From the NCBI GenBank assembly GCA_030158305.1, contig JAOATE010000050.1:62001-126000 (forward strand): 64,000 nucleotides of DNA. Direction: 5' to 3'. Both the position numbers and the translations under genes were made by a program. Each line of letters opens with the position of its first letter. Within the stretch, counting starts at the first letter, position 1. The notes beneath the pieces are model-generated. The model saw only the letters and a program-made list of their open reading frames with translations, made no database searches and had not been told where the DNA came from. This DNA comes from Burkholderiaceae bacterium (GTDB lineage Bacteria > Pseudomonadota > Gammaproteobacteria > Burkholderiales > Burkholderiaceae_B). Positions 16,546-25,017 of the stretch are shown in pieces.

Positions 16546-18393
16546 ATGAAGCCACTTCACCGCAAAATAAGACCTCATCATCACAGTATACGCAGCGGTC
16601 ACTGCTCTGTCTTGTTCGGGATAGGATTGTCCTTTAGTTTGCTGATATCGCAGGGTGTTTTTGCCCAATCCGAAAACGTCGCCGTGACTCGATATGACAA
16701 CGCTCTGGAAATATTCCATCCAGTTCGTGCCTCAGGAGGCATGGTTGCTTCAGAACAAGTTCTGGCCAGTCAAGTCGGTGCTGACATCTTGCAGCAAGGT
16801 GGCAATGCGATTGATGCCGCCGTGGCCGTTGGTTTTGCTCTGGCAGTTGTGCTCCCTAATGCCGGCAATCTAGGTGGCGGTGGCTTTATGTTGGTTCGTG
16901 AGGCTAAAAGTGCCTCAACACATGCATTAGATTTCCGTGAAACGGCTCCTTCTGCCGCCACGCGTGAAATGTTTCTCAATGAGAGTGGCCAAGTCATTCC
17001 TGGCAAATCCACCCGAACGCCCTATTCTGTCGCGGTACCTGGAACGGTCGCTGGATTAACGTTTGCAGCAAAACAATATGGCAGCTTACCCCTTGCGCGT
17101 CTTCTAGCGCCTGCCATCAAACTCGCCGAAGATGGCTTTATTGTTAGTCCTGTCTTAGCTCAGCAATTTAGTTTGCAGAGAACGCACCTTGAGCGTTGGC
17201 CCTCTACAAAAGAGGTGTTTTTTAAACGCTTACCTGATTCAGTCGATTGCATACTATCTGAATGTCCTTCTTCGAGCTTGACGACTTACTCCGCAGGTGA
17301 AAGATTGTTGCAGCCGGACTTAGCCAGAACGTTGCGAACGATTGCGCGTTTGGGTGCAGAGGGTTTTTATAAAGGTGAGGTTGCCAAGCGTATCGTTGAT
17401 ACTTTATCCTCAGCCTCCCGTCCGATGAGTTTGATTGATCTTGAAAAGTATCGCGTCGTTCAACGTGAACCTGTCAAAGGAATATATCGTGGCGTTGAGA
17501 TCCTCTCCATGCCTGCCCCAAGCTCCGGTGGTGTCCACCTGATTCAAATGCTGAATTTGCTTGAGGGTTTCCCTCTGTCTGAGTACGGGGCAGGAAGTGC
17601 TCAAACGATTCATTTGATTGCCGAGAGTGCTCGTCTGGCGTATGCAGATCGTGCCGAGCACCTCGGTGATCCGGACTTTGTCAATGTCCCTCAGCGCGGC
17701 CTGACCTCTAAAGTCTATGCTAATCGTCTATCCGCAAACATTCAGCAGAACCGCGCAACCATGAGTAAACAGGTGCGAGCAGGTCCTGCAGGCGATTTTG
17801 AAAGTGAGCAAACGACACACTTTTCCGTCATGGATCAGATGGGTAATGTTGTCAGCTGTACTTACACACTGAATTTGAATTTCGGCTCAGGAATTGTTGC
17901 GCGTGGAACGGGAGTTCTACTCAATAACGAAATGGATGATTTTTCAGCTAAACCAGGCGCACCGAATGCTTTTGGTTTACTGGGTGGAGCGGCTAACGCT
18001 ATCGAACCAGGTAAACGTCCCCTAAGTTCAATGACGCCTGTGATTATGCTTAAAGACGGACAGCCTTGGATCGCAACAGGAACGCCTGGAGGTGCAAGAA
18101 TCATCACGACCGTTTTACAAATTATCCTGAATACGATTGACTTTAAAATGAATATTGCTGAAGCCCTTTCGATGCCGAGAGTGCACCATCAATGGATGCC
18201 AGACTTTTTGCGAATTGAGCGAGGCATTAGTCCCGATACCATTCGATTGCTGAAGGATAAAGGGCATGAAGTGCGCGTGATGCCAACAATGGGGCGTGTG
18301 CAAACCGTTCAGCAACAAGGCCATATGTTTTTTGGCGCATCTGATCCCCGTAACCCCGATGGCGCAGCGATCGGTATAGAGAGTATGCAATGA
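16546..18393 (+). CDS. ggt: exported gamma-glutamyltranspeptidase
   Basis: 615-residue N-terminal-nucleophile hydrolase that cleaves gamma-glutamyl bonds, mainly of glutathione, in the periplasm. A basic N-terminus followed by a hydrophobic stretch ending at GVFAQS is a signal peptide of about 40 residues. The autoprocessing/nucleophile motif is QTTHFSVMDQMGNVVS; substrate-binding LNNEMDDF and PGKRPLSSMTP are present. Self-cleavage should yield large and small subunits. Its stop overlaps the yicC start by 4 bases, so it is probably translated together with yicC. A second, unexported family member lies at 32756-34381. Confidence 0.93.
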   Translation: MKPLHRKIRPHHHSIRSGHCSVLFGIGLSFSLLISQGVFAQSENVAVTRYDNALEIFHPVRASGGMVASEQVLASQVGADILQQGGNAIDAAVAVGFALAVVLPNAGNLGGGGFMLVREAKSASTHALDFRETAPSAATREMFLNESGQVIPGKSTRTPYSVAVPGTVAGLTFAAKQYGSLPLARLLAPAIKLAEDGFIVSPVLAQQFSLQRTHLERWPSTKEVFFKRLPDSVDCILSECPSSSLTTYSAGERLLQPDLARTLRTIARLGAEGFYKGEVAKRIVDTLSSASRPMSLIDLEKYRVVQREPVKGIYRGVEILSMPAPSSGGVHLIQMLNLLEGFPLSEYGAGSAQTIHLIAESARLAYADRAEHLGDPDFVNVPQRGLTSKVYANRLSANIQQNRATMSKQVRAGPAGDFESEQTTHFSVMDQMGNVVSCTYTLNLNFGSGIVARGTGVLLNNEMDDFSAKPGAPNAFGLLGGAANAIEPGKRPLSSMTPVIMLKDGQPWIATGTPGGARIITTVLQIILNTIDFKMNIAEALSMPRVHHQWMPDFLRIERGISPDTIRLLKDKGHEVRVMPTMGRVQTVQQQGHMFFGASDPRNPDGAAIGIESMQ

Positions 18394-19325
18394 TTAAAAG
18401 TATGACTGCTTTTGGTAGCGGCAAATCCGAAAGTTTTTTTGGTTCTGTGACGGTCGAACTCAGATCGGTCAATAGCCGATTTCTTGATGTGCAATTTCGA
18501 CTGCCAGATGAGTTGAGACTCGCCGAGCAAACCATTAAAGAACGTTTATCTTCAGAACTCGCTCGCGGTAAAGTTGAAGTCAGAGCACATTTCAGCCGCA
18601 CACAATCTTCAGAGCAAGCGGAGATCTCTGAAGATGTTTTGCTTCGCGCAGCAGCTCAACTCCATCGTGTCAGAGAGGTTTTGCCTGAAACAGCATCTCC
18701 AACTTTGTCGGAGATTATGAACTTGAGCGGTGCACAACACGTACAAGTGGATCCGGATCTATGGCTGGCAGCTTGTCAGGCGGCTCTAGAGTTCGCCCTT
18801 GTCGAGCTCTCCGCCGGACGTCTAAGAGAGGGGCAACGGCTCGCCCGAACAATGTTAGAGACAGCCAGTCAAATCAACGTGATCGTCTGTGAAGTGGAGC
18901 AGCAAATGCCTCTATTGCTGGCCACACAGAAAGAGCGTCTCGCGCAAAAGCTACGTGAGACTATTCAAAATGCTTTTCCTGCAGGCTTTACGCACATCTC
19001 TGGAGCTGAACTCTCAGAACGCTTGGCGAGTGAATCGAGCTTGTTTGCTTTGCGTATTGATGTGGCAGAGGAGCTTGCGCGACTGAAATCTCATCTCACT
19101 GAATTAGAGTTTTTACTTCAAGATGATTCTGGATCTTCAGCTAAATTAAAAGGCAATACCCCGCGCGGCAGCGCTGGAAAAAGACTAGATTTTTTATTTC
19201 AAGAAATGAACCGAGAGGCCAACACACTCGGCTCCAAGGCTGGAAGCTTGGAAATGTCAAAGGCTGCGATTGATCTTAAGTTGCTCATTGAACAGATGAA
19301 AGAACAGGCGATGAATATTGAATGA
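18390..19325 (+). CDS. yicC: YicC family endoribonuclease
   Basis: 311-residue YicC protein, a family reported to be an RNA-cleaving enzyme. It begins IKSMTAFGSGKSESFFGSVTVELRSVNSRFLD and ends with GKRLDFLFQEMNREANTLGSKAG and LKLLIEQMKEQAMNIE, both highly characteristic. E. coli YicC is about 290 residues. It overlaps ggt by 4 bases upstream. Its usual neighbour gmk is 1.8 kb further on because an inverted SDR/sulfurtransferase pair intervenes. A hairpin spans its stop codon. Confidence 0.93.
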   Translation: MIKSMTAFGSGKSESFFGSVTVELRSVNSRFLDVQFRLPDELRLAEQTIKERLSSELARGKVEVRAHFSRTQSSEQAEISEDVLLRAAAQLHRVREVLPETASPTLSEIMNLSGAQHVQVDPDLWLAACQAALEFALVELSAGRLREGQRLARTMLETASQINVIVCEVEQQMPLLLATQKERLAQKLRETIQNAFPAGFTHISGAELSERLASESSLFALRIDVAEELARLKSHLTELEFLLQDDSGSSAKLKGNTPRGSAGKRLDFLFQEMNREANTLGSKAGSLEMSKAAIDLKLLIEQMKEQAMNIE

Positions 19326-19343
19326 ACAATCATTCGCCTGTTC
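19302..19343 (+). terminator. hairpin overlapping the yicC stop codon
   Basis: GAACAGGCGA (19302-19311) pairs perfectly with TCGCCTGTTC (19334-19343), and TGA/TCA bases inside can extend the stem past a one-base bulge. The stop codon of yicC lies in the loop. Only a weak ATTTATT follows, so rho-independent termination is uncertain. It may act as a 3'-end stabiliser between convergent genes. Confidence 0.5.
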
Positions 19344-19355
19344 ATTTATTGCATG

Positions 19356-20111
19356 TTAGCCTCGTCCAACAAACGGCATGGTTGTTGCCATAATCGTGAC
19401 AAACTGGACGTTAGTTTCCAAGGGAAAACTCACCATTTGAGTAATGGTTTGTGCAACGTGATTCACATCCATGCGAGGTTCGACTCGTGTCGAGCCATCT
19501 GGTTGAGGCACACCTTTGGTCATGCGCTCGGTCATTGGCGTGGCTGCATTGCCGATATCAATCTGACTACAAGCGATGCGGTACGCGCGTGTATCCAATG
19601 AAATAGACTTTGTTAAGCCTGTCACTGCATGTTTAGTCGACGTATACCCAATTGAAAATGGTCGTGGCGCATGCGCCGAGATTGAACCATTATTGATAAT
19701 GCGACCACCTTGTGGCGTCTGCGACTTCATGATGCGAATCGCGGCTTGTGCGCATAAAAACATTCCCGTCAGATTGATATTGACAATATCTTTCCAGATT
19801 TCGACCGGCAAATCCTCAATGGGTACTGGAGGACCACCGCGTCCGGCATTGTTGAATAAAACATCTAATCTTCCCCAGCGGCGCACGACCTCAGCAAACA
19901 GAGCATTGACTGAGCCTTCATCGCTGACATCCGTGACAATAGGATGGAGACTGGCCGAAACATCACCGCCCTCTTTTTTTGTTTCTTCGAGCGCATCGAT
20001 CCGACGTCCTGCCAGTGCAACTTGATAACCAGCGCGTGCTAAATGAATTGCCACCGCGCGGCCAATACCAGAGCCTGCACCAGTAATCACCGCAACCTTG
20101 AGTTCAGACAT
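19356..20111 (-). CDS. SDR family oxidoreductase
   Basis: 251-residue classical short-chain dehydrogenase. It has a TGAGSGIG cofactor loop, AGRR after beta-2 (arginine pair, favouring NADP), [16 protein letters not shown] with the catalytic serine, and YTSTKHA with Tyr and Lys. The C-terminal part ([41 protein letters not shown]) resembles other SDRs of unknown substrate. It is convergent with yicC and follows the sulfurtransferase gene by 45 bases on the same strand, so the two may form a small inserted operon. Confidence 0.87.
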   Translation of the reverse strand: MSELKVAVITGAGSGIGRAVAIHLARAGYQVALAGRRIDALEETKKEGGDVSASLHPIVTDVSDEGSVNALFAEVVRRWGRLDVLFNNAGRGGPPVPIEDLPVEIWKDIVNINLTGMFLCAQAAIRIMKSQTPQGGRIINNGSISAHAPRPFSIGYTSTKHAVTGLTKSISLDTRAYRIACSQIDIGNAATPMTERMTKGVPQPDGSTRVEPRMDVNHVAQTITQMVSFPLETNVQFVTIMATTMPFVGRG

Positions 20112-20156
20112 TTTTATTCCTTATGTTCATTGCCCTGTCTTGGGCAGTTTTAAATT

Positions 20157-21023
20157 TTAAATCGAAGCTTTGCCGGTCTCAACAGGCGCGCCGGGCTGGG
20201 CACACCACTCACTCCAAGAGCCACCGTACAGTGCAGCCCCCTGCAGTCCGGCCAACTCCATAGCGAGTAAAAGATGGCAAGCGGCCACGCCTGAACCACA
20301 ACTCGCGACGAGCTGCTCTGGCGTGTGCGGCCCCATTAAAGAAGTAAATTCGGCTTTTAGAATTTCGGGTGACTTAAAGTGAGAATTTGAGTCCAGATTG
20401 TTTTTAGAAAAACGACTGAGCGAACCTGGAATGTGACCTGCTTTTGGATCCAAGGTTTCATTCAAACCCTCAAAACGATCGCTGGGTCGACCATCGATAA
20501 TGAGACGGTCAGAGCGCCCAAGTCCTGCAAGTACGTCAGCATACTGAACTGTTTTGGTCAGGGATGTACTGCGTTTAAAGTTTCCAGGTGGTTTTGCAGG
20601 TGTCGTTTCACTCAAAAGTGGCAGGCCAGCTTGCGTCCAAGCATCAATCGCTCCATCTAAAACAACAACATGTTGGTGACCGACCCAACGCGCGCACCAC
20701 CACAAACGAGCCGCATACGAGGCGCCAGCCGAGTCGTACGCCACAATCAAAGTATCCGCGTTCACGCCGAGTGCCGCGAGATCATTCGCCAACTGCTCAG
20801 GCTCTGGTAAAGGATGCCGTCCATTCATACCATTAGATTGCCCACTCAACACCTTTCCCAAGTTGAGATAAATGGCACCAGGAATGTGACCTGCTTCATA
20901 GGCACGCTTGCCAAGCTCCGAATCCACCAAGTCGTAGCGACAGTCACAAATTAAAACTTTTTCAGGGTGTTGTGCGAGTTGACTCTGGAGCTCTGCAACT
21001 GTGATTAAGTGTGGGGTCTTCAT
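20157..21023 (-). CDS. sseA: tandem-rhodanese sulfurtransferase (3-mercaptopyruvate type)
   Basis: 288-residue cytoplasmic sulfurtransferase with two rhodanese domains. The N-terminal domain carries CDCRYDL and AGHIPGAIYLNL; the C-terminal one DGRPSDRF, AGHIPGSLSRF and the active-site loop SCGSGVAA, whose CGSGV form is typical of 3-mercaptopyruvate rather than thiosulfate sulfurtransferases. It probably moves sulfur from mercaptopyruvate to thiols or cyanide. It diverges from gmk and leads the minus-strand SDR gene. Confidence 0.88.
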   Translation of the reverse strand: MKTPHLITVAELQSQLAQHPEKVLICDCRYDLVDSELGKRAYEAGHIPGAIYLNLGKVLSGQSNGMNGRHPLPEPEQLANDLAALGVNADTLIVAYDSAGASYAARLWWCARWVGHQHVVVLDGAIDAWTQAGLPLLSETTPAKPPGNFKRSTSLTKTVQYADVLAGLGRSDRLIIDGRPSDRFEGLNETLDPKAGHIPGSLSRFSKNNLDSNSHFKSPEILKAEFTSLMGPHTPEQLVASCGSGVAACHLLLAMELAGLQGAALYGGSWSEWCAQPGAPVETGKASI

Positions 21024-21114
21024 GATCCTGTCTATCCTTATGTCTTCTATTAAGTTGTTTGGTTGAGCACTCTGCTATGCTTTTATATTAATTAACTTCT
21101 TTCCATTGTCACCT

Positions 21115-21741
21115 ATGTCACTGGTTGCCGGAAACGTATTTATGGTTGTCGCCCCGAGTGGGGCTGGCAAGTCCAGTTTAGTCAATGCGCTGCTTGCGCG
21201 TGACCCAACCCTGTGTTTATCTGTATCTTGTACGACACGTGCAGCGAGATCAGGTGAAGTCAATGGAAAAGACTATCGTTTTGTGAGCAAAACCGATTTT
21301 GATGCGATGCGTCAAAGTAATCAGCTGCTCGAATGGGCTGAGGTGCACGGCAATTTTTACGGTACGCCTCGTGACAAAATTGACCAAGCGGTTGCGTTTG
21401 GCCAGGACATCTTGCTAGAAATCGATTGGCAAGGTGCTCAGCAAGTAAAAAGATTATTTCCAGAGGCAATAGGCGTCTTTATTTTGCCCCCTTCTATTTC
21501 GACTCTTAGAGAACGCCTCACTCAGCGTGGTCAAGATGCGCAGTCCGTGATTGAGCGTCGAATCGAGGCAGCGAGTGAGGAAATTTCACACGCCCCAGAG
21601 TTTGAATATGTTATTATTAATCAAGACTTTAGCATTGCATTGACGCAACTGAGTCAGATCATTGAAACTGCCAAGTTACGTTACCCTCGTCAATTGGCCC
21701 GACATCCTGATCTGTTCAGATCGCTCAAGCTGCTTCCTTGA
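21115..21741 (+). CDS. gmk: guanylate kinase
   Basis: Phosphorylates GMP to GDP; cytoplasmic. It has 208 residues with P-loop [10 protein letters not shown] near the N-terminus, the GMP-binding segments [20 protein letters not shown] and [14 protein letters not shown], and [13 protein letters not shown]. The start is the ATG at 21115, matching the short N-terminus of the family; an in-frame TTG at 21106 would add only three residues. It is followed by rpoZ (59-base gap) and spoT, the usual order, but is separated from yicC by two inverted genes. Confidence 0.95.
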   Translation: MSLVAGNVFMVVAPSGAGKSSLVNALLARDPTLCLSVSCTTRAARSGEVNGKDYRFVSKTDFDAMRQSNQLLEWAEVHGNFYGTPRDKIDQAVAFGQDILLEIDWQGAQQVKRLFPEAIGVFILPPSISTLRERLTQRGQDAQSVIERRIEAASEEISHAPEFEYVIINQDFSIALTQLSQIIETAKLRYPRQLARHPDLFRSLKLLP

Positions 21742-21800
21742 ATCAGGCTGACGGTATACTTAGCCCCTTATTGCTTTAATTCCCTTCTGACAGGACTTCC

Positions 21801-22004
21801 ATGGCCCGTATCACTGTTGACGATTGCCTCGAGCACATCCCTAACCGCTTTAAGCTCACGCTTGCTGCGACTTATCGTGCCCGCGAACTGGCTCAGGGCC
21901 ACGCTGCACGCCTCGATAGCAAAGACAAACCTACTGTGACTGCTCTGCGCGAAATTTCCGCAGGTCTGACCGGCATTGAAATGCTTCGCAAGGTTCCAAC
22001 CTAA
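21801..22004 (+). CDS. rpoZ: RNA polymerase omega subunit
   Basis: 67-residue omega subunit that helps assemble beta-prime and takes part in the ppGpp site of proteobacterial polymerase. The N-terminus [19 protein letters not shown] and the [12 protein letters not shown] and [14 protein letters not shown] segments are typical. AGGA precedes the ATG at a usable distance. It lies between gmk and spoT, 11 bases before spoT, linking it functionally and probably transcriptionally to the ppGpp synthetase. Confidence 0.95.
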   Translation: MARITVDDCLEHIPNRFKLTLAATYRARELAQGHAARLDSKDKPTVTALREISAGLTGIEMLRKVPT

Positions 22005-22015
22005 GCAGGATAAAC

Positions 22016-24307
22016 ATGGCCTTTCCCGGACTTCGGTATGCATCATCCGGGTTATTGGCCGCCCTTCGCGTCGGCTCTCGTCTAACACGAAGACCCACTG
22101 CTCCTCAAGAAAGACTTGGCGCAGTATCGGGCTCTGCGACACCAGTTACCACAGAAACAGAACCAGCGATTGCTTCAATGGCTTCGCTCCAGCTTTTGCT
22201 GGATGGTTATCTGGATACAAAAGACATTGCACTTGTTCGTGACGCCTACCGTTTTTCAGACCAAGCGCACCTTGGGCAGTTTCGCTCTAGCGGATCTCCC
22301 TATATCAGCCATCCTATATCGGTCGCTGAAATTTGTGCTGGCTGGAAACTTGATGTGGATGCCATTCGTGCAGCGCTCTTGCATGATGTCATGGAAGACC
22401 AAGATATCGCGAAACAAGAGTTGTTCGAGAAATTTGGTCCCGAAGTCGCCGAACTGGTAGACGGTCTCTCAAAACTAGATCGACTCGAGTTTGCAAGCAA
22501 AGCACAACAGCAGGCGGAAAGCTTCCGAAAAATGTTGCTCGCAATGGCGCGCGACATCCGTGTGATCCTCATTAAGCTCGCCGATCGTCTGCATAACATG
22601 CGTACGCTTGATGCTGTGAGTCCAGAAAAGCGTCGACGCGTGGCACGCGAAACCCTCGACATTTACGCACCTATTGCGCATCGCTTGGGTCTTAACGCCC
22701 TTTATCGTGAATTACAAGATCTTTGCTTTGGTGCAATTTATCCAAATCGATACATGGTCTTGGAGAAAGCCGTGATGGCTGCGCGCGGTAACAGACGCGA
22801 AGTGCTCACGCGCATCGACGAACAAGTCAGAGCCGCACTTCCTGCAGCGGGTATTGATAGTGAAGTAAGAGGTCGCGAAAAAACGCTTTATGCCATCTAT
22901 AACAAGATGGTGAAACAAAAGAAAAGCCTATCAAATGTTTTAGATATTTATGGTTTTCGCGTGATCGTCAGAACTTTGCCTGAGTGTTACATGGCCATGG
23001 GCATTGTTCATCAACTCTATCGGCCTGTACCAGGTAAGTTTAAAGACTACATTGCCATCCCAAAAATAAATGGCTACCAGTCTTTGCACACAACACTGGT
23101 GGGGCCATTTGGTACCCCAATCGAGTTTCAGTTCAGAACACAAGATATGCATCAAGTCGCCGAAGAAGGCGTAGCTGCACACTGGCTTTACAAAGGCGAT
23201 CAATCCAATCTCCAAGACATTCAAAGCCGCACCAGTAAGTCTTTGCAATCTTTGTTGGACATTCAAAATCAAACAGGCGACTCAACCGAGTTCCTCGAAC
23301 ACGTCAAGGTGGATTTATTTCCGGATGCCGTCTATGTGTTTACGCCTAAAGGTAAGATCGTTTCCCTACCGCGCGGTGCAACAGTGATTGATTTTGCCTA
23401 CTCCATTCATACGGATGTAGGTAATCATGCTGTCGCTTCCAAAGTAAATGGTGAGGATGTGCCGCTTCGCACGGAGCTTGCAAATGGGGATTCCATTTCG
23501 ATCACGACCTCTCAAACTTCGCGGCCGAGTGCCCAATGGCTCAATTACGCGCGAACGGGTCGCGCACGCTCAGAGATTCGACATTACCTTCGTACGGTGC
23601 AATATGATGAGTCCGCTGCGTTTGGCGAGCGCCTCCTGACGCAAGCGCTCAGCGAACTCAAACTGAGCCTTCCTGAGAGTGACGATCCTATTTGGGAAAA
23701 GCTTGCTCGGTCCAGCGGCGCAAAATCAAGAGAAGAAATACTTGCAGATATTGGCCTAGGTAAACGATTGGCCGCAGTGGTTGCCAGAAGATTCGCACCT
23801 GACCACCCTCTGATCGCCACAACAGCGGCAGCAGATGATGAAATGACCTCTGCCAAGTTAACACCCATACAGATTCACGGAAACGAAGGACAGGGAGTAC
23901 AGCTTGCGCCCTGCTGCGGCCCCCTTCCTGGTGACCAAATCATTGCAGGTATTCGCGTGGGTCATGGACTGGTCGTGCATACGGCTGAATGTCCTGTTGC
24001 GATTCGGGCACGCGCTAAAGAGCCTGAACGCTGGGTTGAAGTTGCATGGGATGAGGAAACTGCCAAACACCTGTCTGCGCGAATCGAAATTGTTGCTAAA
24101 AATGAAAGAGGTGTTTTGAGTCGTATTGCTGCCGAGGTTGCTCAGGCTGACTCAAATATCATTCACGTGACAATGCACGATGACGCAATGGCAACCGTCG
24201 TGCTGAATCTCACTGTTCAAGTCGATAGCCGTCGTCATCTAGCGCAGGTATTCCGTTCGATACGACACGTGCCACAAGTTAAAAAAATCATACGTACCAA
24301 AGGATAA
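22016..24307 (+). CDS. spoT: bifunctional (p)ppGpp synthetase/hydrolase
   Basis: 763-residue Rel/Spo homolog controlling the stringent response. Domain order: HD hydrolase (ISHPISVAEI, ALLHDVMED at about 120-128), synthetase (DIYGFRVIVRT, KDYIAIPKINGYQSLHTTLVGPFG), TGS (VFTPKGKIVSLPRGATVIDFAYSIHTDVG), helical/zinc-finger region (APCCGPLPGDQIIAGI) and C-terminal ACT (RGVLSRIAAEVAQADSNI). The intact HD pair supports hydrolase activity. About 50 residues precede the E. coli-like start; the ATG at 22016 is chosen because AGGA lies 5 bases upstream, while the later ATG at 22178 has no ribosome-binding site. Confidence 0.95.
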   Translation: MAFPGLRYASSGLLAALRVGSRLTRRPTAPQERLGAVSGSATPVTTETEPAIASMASLQLLLDGYLDTKDIALVRDAYRFSDQAHLGQFRSSGSPYISHPISVAEICAGWKLDVDAIRAALLHDVMEDQDIAKQELFEKFGPEVAELVDGLSKLDRLEFASKAQQQAESFRKMLLAMARDIRVILIKLADRLHNMRTLDAVSPEKRRRVARETLDIYAPIAHRLGLNALYRELQDLCFGAIYPNRYMVLEKAVMAARGNRREVLTRIDEQVRAALPAAGIDSEVRGREKTLYAIYNKMVKQKKSLSNVLDIYGFRVIVRTLPECYMAMGIVHQLYRPVPGKFKDYIAIPKINGYQSLHTTLVGPFGTPIEFQFRTQDMHQVAEEGVAAHWLYKGDQSNLQDIQSRTSKSLQSLLDIQNQTGDSTEFLEHVKVDLFPDAVYVFTPKGKIVSLPRGATVIDFAYSIHTDVGNHAVASKVNGEDVPLRTELANGDSISITTSQTSRPSAQWLNYARTGRARSEIRHYLRTVQYDESAAFGERLLTQALSELKLSLPESDDPIWEKLARSSGAKSREEILADIGLGKRLAAVVARRFAPDHPLIATTAAADDEMTSAKLTPIQIHGNEGQGVQLAPCCGPLPGDQIIAGIRVGHGLVVHTAECPVAIRARAKEPERWVEVAWDEETAKHLSARIEIVAKNERGVLSRIAAEVAQADSNIIHVTMHDDAMATVVLNLTVQVDSRRHLAQVFRSIRHVPQVKKIIRTKG

Positions 24308-24315
24308 TTTCTATC

Positions 24316-24984
24316 ATGTCAAAACCAGTGGTGATTGATCGGTCCCTCAATGCAATGGGTGAGCTTTTAATTTGGACAGATATCGCTCCTGAAAAGGAAG
24401 AAGACTTTAACCAGTGGTACGACACTGAACATATGCAAGAGCGCGCCTCGATTCCTGGTTTTCAGTGGTCACGTCGCTATCATTCTGAGACCGCTCCTAG
24501 ACCTTACCTCGCGCTCTACCGCACTGACACGTTGCATATTTTTACGAGTGCACCCTACCGCAAGGCATTTGAAAATCAAACCGAATGGTCTGTGCGTAAC
24601 TTTAGCGCGATGCACAATACGAATCGACGTGTGAATGCAGTCACTGAAGTGATGGGGGCAGGCACAGGCGGGGCTGTTAGCTTGATTTGTTTGGGTTCAG
24701 ACCAGAGCGCTCAAGCAGCATTGGCGTTGACGGATGCGCTGTGCCGCGAAGTGTCAGGTGTGATTGCTATACGTGTATTGACACCAGACTCGACGCTGTC
24801 GACTCCTCTGCCCTCAGAGGACCCAAGCAAAAGAGTTTTGGAGCCTTATCTGGTGATTGATACAACGACCTTGGCTAGCGCAGAGGCTGCAGGTGCTTGG
24901 GTGGTCGCTCAACTCAAGCTGAAAAACCATGCGCATCACACCTTTAGATTGCTGTGGGATCTGCGTGCCAGCGATTTAAAATAA
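24316..24984 (+). CDS. conserved protein of unknown function, possible dimeric alpha/beta-barrel fold
   Basis: 222 residues, function not recognised. The first half (GELLIWTDIAPEKEEDFNQWYDTEHMQER, then FQWSRRYHS) resembles EthD-type or other ferredoxin-like dimeric alpha/beta-barrel proteins, where a WYDTEH motif recurs. The second half starts around a glycine-rich GAGTGGAVSLICLG and may be a second copy of the fold. No signal peptide or membrane segment. It starts 8 bases after spoT and is probably in its operon. A weak terminator follows. Confidence 0.6.
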   Translation: MSKPVVIDRSLNAMGELLIWTDIAPEKEEDFNQWYDTEHMQERASIPGFQWSRRYHSETAPRPYLALYRTDTLHIFTSAPYRKAFENQTEWSVRNFSAMHNTNRRVNAVTEVMGAGTGGAVSLICLGSDQSAQAALALTDALCREVSGVIAIRVLTPDSTLSTPLPSEDPSKRVLEPYLVIDTTTLASAEAAGAWVVAQLKLKNHAHHTFRLLWDLRASDLK

Positions 24985-24986
24985 GT

Positions 24987-25017
24987 GCCTGAATTTTCAC
25001 CAGGCTTTTATTTTTTT
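24987..25017 (+). terminator. possible intrinsic terminator after the spoT-linked gene
   Basis: GCCTG (24987-24991) pairs with CAGGC (25001-25005) across a 9-base loop and is followed by TTTTATTTTTTT. The stem is short, but the T-tract is long and the position between two convergent genes is right. It overlaps the end of the minus-strand TRAP receptor gene. Confidence 0.5.

Noticed and set aside
18227-18601. Minus-strand open frame over the ggt/yicC junction
   Set aside because: Shadow of two well-supported plus-strand genes that overlap by an ATGA-type junction.
21768-22142. Minus-strand open frame of 124 codons over rpoZ and the start of spoT
   Set aside because: It lies fully antisense to rpoZ and spoT, which have strong family matches, and its own translation has no recognisable motif.
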